Shown here: positions 1 to 6,853 of the stretch, in pieces
Layout of the letters: each line of letters begins with the position of its first letter
Numbering within the stretch: the stretch's first letter is position 1
DNA from: CAVWQV01 sp963757115
GTDB lineage: Bacteria; Pseudomonadota; Alphaproteobacteria; Acetobacterales; Acetobacteraceae
Direction: 5' to 3'
NCBI GenBank assembly: GCA_963757115.1
Contig: CAVWQV010000005.1
Location: forward strand, 1-64,000
Length of the DNA: 64,000 nt
The notes under the pieces: model-generated
The model's database searches: none
What the model was told of the DNA's origin: nothing
The model's input: only the letters and a program-made list of their open reading frames with translations
Program-made: the position numbers and the translations under genes

Positions 1-1039
1 AGGCCTGGGTCAACCACTGCGGGTTCCGCACCGTGCCGTCGAAGTGCTGGCTCACCTTGTAGCGCTCCGTCTTGCCGTCCGCCGCAGCCTGAGCCGAGCG
101 CGCTAGCAACGCGTCCTGCTGCTGCGCGGTCATCGGGCGATAGCTGCGTACAGCCTGGATCGCCTGATCGAGAATGTTCATGTGGTCGCACCCGGTGATC
201 ACCACCGCGACCGGCTGGCTCATCGAGTAGTGCAGCATGTCGATCGGCTGGGCGACAGCGCTCTTCAGGATGAAGTCGTCGCCGAACGTCTTCATCGCCA
301 ACACCGCCGTTCCGGCCGCCTCGGCGATCGGGAAGATCCTCTGTTGGAAACTGTCGAAATGCGCGTCCATGATGTTGACTGGCATTTGCACGGTGTCGAA
401 CCGGAAGTCGTGCTGCCTGGCCACCTCGAACATGTGCGCGTGAATCGCCGGGCTTTTGTGCCCGGTGAAGCCGATAAACCGCAACTTGCCCTGCTCTCTG
501 GCGCGTAGCACCGCTTCGAGCGCCCCACCCGCAGCGAAGACCCGCTCCGGATCGTCCATGCGGATGATCTCATGGAACTGCAGCAGGTCGAGATGATCGG
601 TTTGCAATCGCTTGAGCGAGGTCTCGAGCTGGCCGATTGCCGCCTCGGCGGTACGACCGTCGATCTTGGTCATCAAGAAGGCCTTCTGCCGATAGCCGTC
701 GCGCAGCGCCTTGCCGAGCCGGACTTCGCTCTCGCCGCCGTTGTAGTCCCAGCAATTGTCGCAGAAGTTGATGCCGGCATCGATGGCGGTGCGGACAATG
801 CGGATCGCATCCTCCTCGGAGCCGCCACCGGGCTTGGCCAGATGGAAGCCGCCGAGCCCGACCAGCGACACGCGTGCCCCCGTCCGCCCGAGGATGCGGT
901 ATTTCATACCTCCTTCATCGATCGTGTGGGGCGGGACGAAGCTAGGCGTCGCCGCCGCGGGCGACGCCACCGGAGCCGCAGCCGCGATACCGGTGGCGGC
1001 AATGCCCGCGGAGGCCTTCATGAAGTCGCGACGTTCCAT
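1..1039 (-). CDS. Tat-signal aldo/keto reductase (3' end off the window)
   Basis: The reading frame opens at an ATG at 1039 and runs without a stop to the left edge, so the C-terminus is missing after about 346 residues. The N-terminus has a twin-arginine motif (ERRDFMK) followed by an Ala-rich hydrophobic stretch to about residue 30, suggesting export. The rest is an AKR barrel: the tetrad can be read as Asp94, Tyr99 (FCDNCWDYNGGES), Lys125 (MTKIDG) and His156 (LQFHEI). AKRs reduce carbonyls with NAD(P)H; the substrate here is unknown. The start overlaps the end of larB by 22 bases, so it is probably the last gene of the lar operon. A Tat-exported AKR is unusual because the nicotinamide cofactor is cytoplasmic, unless it is bound before export. 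Family assignment is firm; the export inference is moderate. Confidence 0.85.
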   Translation of the reverse strand, partial: MERRDFMKASAGIAATGIAAAAPVASPAAATPSFVPPHTIDEGGMKYRILGRTGARVSLVGLGGFHLAKPGGGSEEDAIRIVRTAIDAGINFCDNCWDYNGGESEVRLGKALRDGYRQKAFLMTKIDGRTAEAAIGQLETSLKRLQTDHLDLLQFHEIIRMDDPERVFAAGGALEAVLRAREQGKLRFIGFTGHKSPAIHAHMFEVARQHDFRFDTVQMPVNIMDAHFDSFQQRIFPIAEAAGTAVLAMKTFGDDFILKSAVAQPIDMLHYSMSQPVAVVITGCDHMNILDQAIQAVRSYRPMTAQQQDALLARSAQAAADGKTERYKVSQHFDGTVRNPQWLTQA

Positions 1040-1719
1040 TCTACTGGCTCCGCTTTCTGGCCGGTCGCGCCCAGCGCGCGGATCGCCGCACAGGCGGCCC
1101 CGTAGCCATTGTCGATGTTCACCACTACGACGCCGGGGGCGCAGCTCGCCAATGCGGCATCGAGCGCCGCGCGACCGCCGGACGCCACGCCGTAGCCGAC
1201 CGAGGTCGGCACCGCGATGACCAATCCGGCCACGAGTCCCCGATCACGCTCGGCAGCGCGGCATCCATGCCCGCCGCAACAATCACGACATGCATGGCCC
1301 GCAACTCGTCCGCGCGGCGCATCAGCCGCCACAGCCCGGCAACGCCGACGTCTGCGATCTCTACCGCACGATGTCCTTCGAAATAGAGGGTCCGCATCGC
1401 CTCACGCGCGACCGCGGTGTCCGACGTGCCCGCTGTCACCACCGCCACGCACACCGGGCCGCGTGGGCGAGCGCACCGCGCCGGCATAGGCTGTTCGCGA
1501 CACCGGATCGTAGTCGAGCATTGACGCCTGCGCCGCCGGCAGCTCGCGCAGGATTTGCTCGCTCAGCCTGGTCAGCAGCAGCGGCCGACCACGCGCTTCG
1601 GCAAAACGCAGGATCGCCGTGAGCTGCGCGGGCGACTTGCCGGCGCAGTACACCGCCTCGCTGAGGCCGATCCGGCGGTCGCGCTGCTCGTCGAGCAGAA
1701 ATTCGTCACTCGTTGTCAC
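1018..1719 (-). pseudogene. larB: LarB, nickel pincer cofactor carboxylase/hydrolase, two compensating frameshifts
   Basis: LarB carboxylates and hydrolyses nicotinic acid adenine dinucleotide in the first step of nickel-pincer nucleotide synthesis. Its AIR-carboxylase-like core is readable: VTAGTSD, VAAGMDAALPSVIG and AVPTSVGYG. The N-terminal part (from the ATG at 1719) and the C-terminal part share a frame, but the middle, about 1465 to 1240, lies in another. Removing one C from the CCC run near 1463 and adding one G to the GGGG run near 1243 restores a continuous protein of about 233 residues. Both are homopolymer positions, so base-calling error is at least as likely as true inactivation. 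The start overlaps the stop of larE (ATGA-type). The N-terminus is shorter than in many LarB proteins but keeps the conserved segment leading to YCAGKSP. Confidence 0.8.
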
Positions 1720-2513
1720 GAGGCGAACCGCAAGAAGGCGCTCCCGTTCCGGTACGGCGCGAACGAAACGGCGTACGTCTTGCCGGTGGCCTGCGCGGCG
1801 TCCTGCACCAGCGCGAGCAGATCGTCCTCGGTCGCGGGATCGATCCGCGCCAGCGTGTCATGATCCAGTTCGATGACGATGCCGCTTCTGCGCACCCGGC
1901 AGCGTATGGTGCGCGGGGAAAGCGCGCGCCGCAGCAAACGCTCGGTCCGGTCGATCATCGCCAGCGTGGCTGGCTCGATCGCGATCCCGGTCTCGACCCG
2001 GCTCGACAGGCACGGGGAGGCCGGAAGCTCCGCGATTTCGCCCAATCCGAGTTCCCTGGCGAGCGTCCGCACGCCATTCTTGTCGATGCCGGCCTCGACG
2101 AACGGATGCCGCACGCCCTCGCCTCGCGCCGCTTCCAATCCGGGCCGGTACTCGCCAAGATCGTCCAGATTGGTCCCCGAAACGATCAGCCGGTCGGTGC
2201 GGCTGCGGATCGCGCCATAAAGGTTCATCTTGCAGAAGAAGCAGCGGTTGACCGGGTTGGCGCGGTAGTTCGGATCGACGAACTCGCCGGCATCGATCAC
2301 CTCGAGCGTCCATCCACGCTCGGCCGCGATCCGTCGCACGCGCGCCGTCGCGTCCCCCGGAACCGCTGGGGAAGTTGCGTGGAACATGCCCGCCGCTGGA
2401 CCGAGCGTCGCATGCGCGATCGTCGACAAGGTGAGGCTGTCGACCCCGCCACTGACCGCTACCGCGACCGGCCCCATGCCGGAGAGCAGCGCGCGCAATG
2501 CGGGCTCAGGCAT
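1716..2513 (-). CDS. larE: LarE, ATP-dependent sacrificial sulfur transferase
   Basis: LarE adenylates the carboxylated pyridinium nucleotide and donates sulfur to it, making the thiocarboxylates of the nickel-pincer cofactor. A PP-loop ATP pyrophosphatase motif SGGVDS is at about residues 21-26, with the family motifs NRCFFCK, SGTNLDD and SPCLSSR further on. The conserved cysteines of the second and last motifs are the candidates for sulfur donation. The frame is open upstream to 2621, but I chose the ATG at 2513. It overlaps the larC stop by a few bases, gives 265 residues as usual for the family, and avoids a low-complexity Arg-rich extension that is simply larC read in another frame. It sits between larC and larB in one overlapping operon. 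Confidence 0.92.
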   Translation of the reverse strand: MPEPALRALLSGMGPVAVAVSGGVDSLTLSTIAHATLGPAAGMFHATSPAVPGDATARVRRIAAERGWTLEVIDAGEFVDPNYRANPVNRCFFCKMNLYGAIRSRTDRLIVSGTNLDDLGEYRPGLEAARGEGVRHPFVEAGIDKNGVRTLARELGLGEIAELPASPCLSSRVETGIAIEPATLAMIDRTERLLRRALSPRTIRCRVRRSGIVIELDHDTLARIDPATEDDLLALVQDAAQATGKTYAVSFAPYRNGSAFLRFAS

Positions 2514-3750
2514 GCTCCACTCCGGCGACGCGCCGCTCCGCTTCCCGCCGCAGCCGGGCGCGGACTGCATGGCTGCGGCCGTCGCGCGCGTCGTCGGCCT
2601 CCGCCTTGGCCGTAGTGCCACCGGGCCGCTCGACCCGCTTCACCCGCACCGGCCGGCCGTCCACTTGCACTTCCAGCATCTCGCGTTGTAGCGCGCGACC
2701 CTCGACCAGATGCGTGCGCAAGCCGATCGTGGTCGTCTCGCGGAAGCAGGCCTCGATCGCGTCTTCGAGCACATCCGGGCGCGCCAGCACCCGGATGTGC
2801 AGCGCGATCCGCGACTTCTTGCCGAAAACGGGGGCCTGGATGACGTCGTGCACACCGGCCAGCCCGCGTACCCGATCCAGCCCACAAGCGAGATCCTCGC
2901 CGGACTGGTCGTCAACCTCAAACTCGATCACCGCCAGTTCGCGATGCGCGGGCGCTACCCGTGCCTCCGAGGTGAACGCCACCACGCGCAGCACATTGCT
3001 GATCCCAGGAAAGATCTTCGTGCCGAAGCCGAACCCGGTCCGCCCAACGCGCGCCCGCAACCCGACCCGGGTGCCGTGACACAGATGCCTGACGATAGCG
3101 GCGCCGGTCGGTGTCACGCGCTCACCCACGATACCGTCGTCGATCACGTCGAAACCTTCCAGGAGCAGCGTCGTCGCGGGCGCCGGGACCGGCATCAGGC
3201 CATGTTGCGTCTTGACCCGGCCGCCGCCGATCGGCAGCCCGCCCACGCTCCAGTGGGCGTCGCCCATCGCGGCGATGATCACCGACGCTGCGACGATATC
3301 GGCCAGCAAATCGGCGCTCCCGACTTCATGGAAGGTGACCTCCTCCGCCGGGACGCCGTGAACTCGTCCCTCGGCCTGGGCGAGGAGGCCGAAAATCGCG
3401 ATCGCGTGTCGCCGCACGTCTTCCGTCAGGTTGGAACCGCTCAGGCGATCGCGGAGGTCGCGCCAGGATGTATGCGGATGGTCATGAGCGTGATCGTGCT
3501 GACGTCCGTGCCCAGGCTCCACGACCTCGAACCGCGCGCCGGTGATCACGTCGTCGCGGTGGCCGACGAGACGACAGCCGGCGCCCGACACCATCGTCGC
3601 GGCCTGCATCGCCGCATGTTCATGTTCGGGGAAGGCGTGAAGGAGCGCCGCCACGAACATGTCCCCGGCCACCCCTCCCAGGGCATCGAGGTGCAGGTGC
3701 TGAACCGGTGCTCCCCGGCTTTCGCCCGGGGCGGCGTGGGCGTGATCCAT
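2506..3750 (-). CDS. larC: LarC, nickel insertion protein (CTP-dependent cyclometallase)
   Basis: LarC inserts nickel into the pincer nucleotide using CTP. The 414-residue protein begins with the typical LHLDALGGVAGDMF segment, and the His-rich stretch around residues 78-93 (HGRQHDHAHDHPHTSW) is a likely nickel-binding loop. PTGAAIVRHL and FGFGTKIFPGISNVLR are family blocks, followed by the C-terminal ferredoxin-like region. It is the first gene of the larC-larE-larB set; all three overlap. No lactate racemase (larA) or related client enzyme is in this window, so the cofactor presumably serves an enzyme encoded elsewhere. The 233 bases upstream, to 3983, hold no gene and should carry the promoter. 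Confidence 0.93.
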   Translation of the reverse strand: MDHAHAAPGESRGAPVQHLHLDALGGVAGDMFVAALLHAFPEHEHAAMQAATMVSGAGCRLVGHRDDVITGARFEVVEPGHGRQHDHAHDHPHTSWRDLRDRLSGSNLTEDVRRHAIAIFGLLAQAEGRVHGVPAEEVTFHEVGSADLLADIVAASVIIAAMGDAHWSVGGLPIGGGRVKTQHGLMPVPAPATTLLLEGFDVIDDGIVGERVTPTGAAIVRHLCHGTRVGLRARVGRTGFGFGTKIFPGISNVLRVVAFTSEARVAPAHRELAVIEFEVDDQSGEDLACGLDRVRGLAGVHDVIQAPVFGKKSRIALHIRVLARPDVLEDAIEACFRETTTIGLRTHLVEGRALQREMLEVQVDGRPVRVKRVERPGGTTAKAEADDARDGRSHAVRARLRREAERRVAGVEHA

Positions 3751-3983
3751 GGCCGCCCCTCTCGCGCTTGGCGTTGGCAGTTAAACTCTGCGGGCGAGTG
3801 AAGTTTGACGGTCGCGCGTGTCACGCTGTTGTGAGCCGCGTCGAGGATCTCGGGCTGGGTGTCGTGCACGCACAGAACGATTGACCATCGAACAGGGCTG
3901 CAAGACCTCCGCGAAGGAACGACCTGTGGCGCTAGCTGGCTCCAGCAACTAACCTCTGTCCCTCACCACTTCTCAGGTCAGCC

Positions 3984-5390
3984 ATGTCGCCGCCTGCCCC
4001 GCCGATTGAGCATGTTGTCGTGCTGATGATGGAAAACGCCGCCTTCGACCGTATGCTCGGATGCATGACCGAGGTGCACCCCGAGATGGAGGGAGTTGAC
4101 CCGGCGCATCCGCACAGCAATCCCGATCCGGACGGCGGCGAGGTGCAACAGGCGCCAACCACCTCGCGCAATATCGACCGGGACCCGAAGCACTACCTGC
4201 CCAATGGCCTGGCACAACTCGCGGGAGGCAGCAACCAAGGTTTCGTTGCTGACTACGCGCACACCTATCCGAACAGCACCAGCGCTGAACGCCGGGAGAT
4301 CATGGGCTACTACCCGCGCGGCTTCCTGCCGGCGCTGCACAGCTTGGCAGAGCACTTCGTGGTTTGCGACCACTGGTTCTCTTCTCTGCCGGGCCCCACC
4401 TGGATCAACCGGCTGTTCGCTCACGCGGGCAGCTCGCTGGGCCATGTCAGCGAGCCCGGCAGCCTGTTCAGTAGCAAACTGCACTTGTACGACGAGCGCA
4501 CGTTGTATGATGAGCTACACGACGCTGGCGTGTCATGGCGCATCTATTTCGGCGACGTGCCCCAGTCGTTGGTTCTGACGCACCAGTTCGCGCACCTCGG
4601 CAACTATCGCCGTTTCGCGCACTGGCGGCACGACGTCGCGAGCGGCGACTTGCCGGCCTACACATTCATCGAGCCGACCTATTTCGGCCCGGAACAGAAT
4701 GATCAGCACCCGCCGCACGACGTGTTGCGCGGTGACCTGTTGATCGCCGAGGTGTACAATACGCTGCGCGCCAACGCGGCGCTGTTCGAGCGGACCCTGC
4801 TGATCGTGTTGTACGACGAGCACGGCGGCTTCTTCGACCACGTTGTTCCGCCGCGCACCATCGCGCCCGACGGTCATACCAAGCACTACTCGTTCGACCG
4901 GTTGGGTTTTCGCGTTCCAGCTATCTTGGTTTCGCCGCTACTCGATCCGGGCGTACTCCACGACGTGTTCGATCATACCAGCCTGCTGCGCATGGCAAGC
5001 GGGCTGTGGCCGGGGGTGCAGCCGCTCGGCCGGCGGGCCAAGCAAGCGAACGACCCGCTGGCGTCGCTCGTCTGGCGGACCTCGGCGCGCCGCGACTTGC
5101 CCGAGGCTCCGCTGGTGTCGGACGCGCAGGACGCACTTCGGACCGACCAGCTGGAAGGGTTCAAGGGGTCGCTGTTCGGTTTCAGCCACTATGTCGAGAG
5201 CCGCTTGGAGCATCCCGGCCGCCGAGCCGCGCTGATGGCGCGCGCGCACGAAGCGCTGGATGACGGCTGGAGCCAAGCTCAGCTTGCCAGCGACCGGCTG
5301 AACGCCTTGTTCGAGGAGAGCGGAGCTGGTGGTTTGCTGCATCGTGTTGGCCAGGCCCTGCACGAAGCAGGCCGCCGTGTGGGGCTCTAG
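3984..5390 (+). CDS. Phospholipase C/acid phosphatase-type phosphoesterase
   Basis: The 468-residue protein belongs to the bacterial phosphoesterase family that includes phospholipase C and AcpA-type acid phosphatase. The N-terminal metal/catalytic motif HVVVLMMENAAFDRMLG (residues about 9-25) carries the conserved ENxxFD, and the second conserved block is VLYDEHGGFFDHV near residue 280. SLPGPTWINRLF and DHWFSS are also typical. Members hydrolyse phosphate esters such as phosphatidylcholine; the substrate here is not determinable. Most relatives are exported by Tat or Sec, but this protein starts almost directly with the catalytic motif and has no signal peptide, which suggests a cytoplasmic enzyme or a start or frame problem upstream. 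It stands alone on the plus strand, convergent with the MFS gene. Confidence 0.85.
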   Translation: MSPPAPPIEHVVVLMMENAAFDRMLGCMTEVHPEMEGVDPAHPHSNPDPDGGEVQQAPTTSRNIDRDPKHYLPNGLAQLAGGSNQGFVADYAHTYPNSTSAERREIMGYYPRGFLPALHSLAEHFVVCDHWFSSLPGPTWINRLFAHAGSSLGHVSEPGSLFSSKLHLYDERTLYDELHDAGVSWRIYFGDVPQSLVLTHQFAHLGNYRRFAHWRHDVASGDLPAYTFIEPTYFGPEQNDQHPPHDVLRGDLLIAEVYNTLRANAALFERTLLIVLYDEHGGFFDHVVPPRTIAPDGHTKHYSFDRLGFRVPAILVSPLLDPGVLHDVFDHTSLLRMASGLWPGVQPLGRRAKQANDPLASLVWRTSARRDLPEAPLVSDAQDALRTDQLEGFKGSLFGFSHYVESRLEHPGRRAALMARAHEALDDGWSQAQLASDRLNALFEESGAGGLLHRVGQALHEAGRRVGL

Positions 5391-5434
5391 ACCAGAAGCG
5401 TCGCCATTGGGCGTGTTTGTCTGCAGGGCTGATA

Positions 5435-6847
5435 TCAATCCACCGCGCCGGGCCGCCCTCGGTCGAGCAGGCGCGTCAGGCTGACCAGCGACGCAGCTCC
5501 GGCGACGCAAGCCGCGATCATCAACGTGATCACCGTGCCGCTGACCGACGACAAGCCGAACACGAGGGCGACGATGGCAGCCCCGAACGTTTGCCCGAGC
5601 AGCCGCGACGTCGCCTGCATCCCGCTCGCGCCACCGCTCCGCGCGCGGGGTGCCGTGGTGATGATGGCCCGGTTGTTGGGGGTGTTGAAGAGGCCGAAGC
5701 CGATGCCGCACAGCACGGTCCGCCAGGCGATGTCCGCATTGGAGGGATGGGCGGGCAACAGGGCGAGCGATGCAAGGCCGCCAGTCATGATGGCAAGGCC
5801 AATGCCGCCCAGGAGGCCCGCCGGATAGCGATCGGACAGCCGCCCCGAGAGCGGCGCGATGACCGCCACCGTGAGCGGCCAGGGGGTCATCAGCAAGCCC
5901 GTAGCCACCTGCGACTTGCCGAGTGTCTCCTCAAACAGGAACGGCAATGACACATAGGATATCCCCTGCGCGGCGAAGGCGCAGATGGAGGTCGCCACCG
6001 ACAGCGCGAACAGCGGGATGCGGAGCAGGTCGACCGGAACCAGGGGCGACGGCTTGGAAAGCTGCCGCGCGACCAGGACGAACCCTAGCACCACGGCGGC
6101 CACCAGCTCGATCGCCACGGCGAGGGGACGCTGCCCGTGACCGAGCCCATCGATCGCGGTGATCGTCAGGCCAATGGTGAGCGCGGTTCCGCCGGCGCTC
6201 GCCACGTCGAACCGGTGCCCGGCGCGCGGCGTAAGGGGCAGCGCGCGCCAAGCGATCAGCATCGCCAGGGAGCCGATCGGCACATTGACGGCGAACAGCC
6301 ACGGCCACGACGCAACCGACAGGATGGCCGACGCCACCGTGGGGCCGATCGCGGATGACACGGAGCCCACCGTGGCATTGAGACCAACGCCACGCCCGAT
6401 GGAGGCGCGCGGATAGATGAAACGGATCAAGGCGCCGTTCACGCTCATGATGCCGGCAGCGCCGAATCCCTGGACGATGCGGGCGGCGGTAAGCGTCAGC
6501 AGCGAGTTCGACATCGCGCAGCCGAGCGAGGCGACCGTGAACACCACGAGCCCGGCGCCGTAGATACGCCGATAGCCGAAGATTTCACCGGCAGACGCAA
6601 GCGGCAGGAGCGAGATCGTGACGGTGAGCTGGTAGGCGTTCACCACCCAGATAGAGGCGGAGGGTGTCGCGTGGACGTCCCGCGCGATGGTCGGCAGCGC
6701 CACGTTCGCGATCGCGCCATCCATCACGGCCAGCACCAATCCGAGCGCTATGGTCAGGATGGCCCAATACCTTTGCGGGACGGGCACGCCGTCCACTGTC
6801 TGCACCCGTTTGGCTTCCACCGCCCATGCTCGCGAAGTCAGGACCAA
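5435..6847 (-). CDS. DHA2-type (EmrB/QacA) MFS transporter
   Basis: The 470-residue protein has about 14 hydrophobic segments. The DHA2 drug:H+ antiporter signature is visible: LAVMDGAIANVALPTIARD in TM1 and WVVNAYQLT in TM2, then a central and a C-terminal MFS half. Such proteins usually export hydrophobic or anionic compounds by proton antiport across the inner membrane. The start at 6847 is a TTG; a GTG at 6820 is an alternative. It lies 6 bases after the molybdenum hydroxylase stop and is therefore the last gene of the leftward purine operon, where it could carry a pathway product or intermediate. The substrate is an inference from context only. Confidence 0.88.
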   Translation of the reverse strand: MVLTSRAWAVEAKRVQTVDGVPVPQRYWAILTIALGLVLAVMDGAIANVALPTIARDVHATPSASIWVVNAYQLTVTISLLPLASAGEIFGYRRIYGAGLVVFTVASLGCAMSNSLLTLTAARIVQGFGAAGIMSVNGALIRFIYPRASIGRGVGLNATVGSVSSAIGPTVASAILSVASWPWLFAVNVPIGSLAMLIAWRALPLTPRAGHRFDVASAGGTALTIGLTITAIDGLGHGQRPLAVAIELVAAVVLGFVLVARQLSKPSPLVPVDLLRIPLFALSVATSICAFAAQGISYVSLPFLFEETLGKSQVATGLLMTPWPLTVAVIAPLSGRLSDRYPAGLLGGIGLAIMTGGLASLALLPAHPSNADIAWRTVLCGIGFGLFNTPNNRAIITTAPRARSGGASGMQATSRLLGQTFGAAIVALVFGLSSVSGTVITLMIAACVAGAASLVSLTRLLDRGRPGAVD

Positions 6848-6853
6848 GTGACT

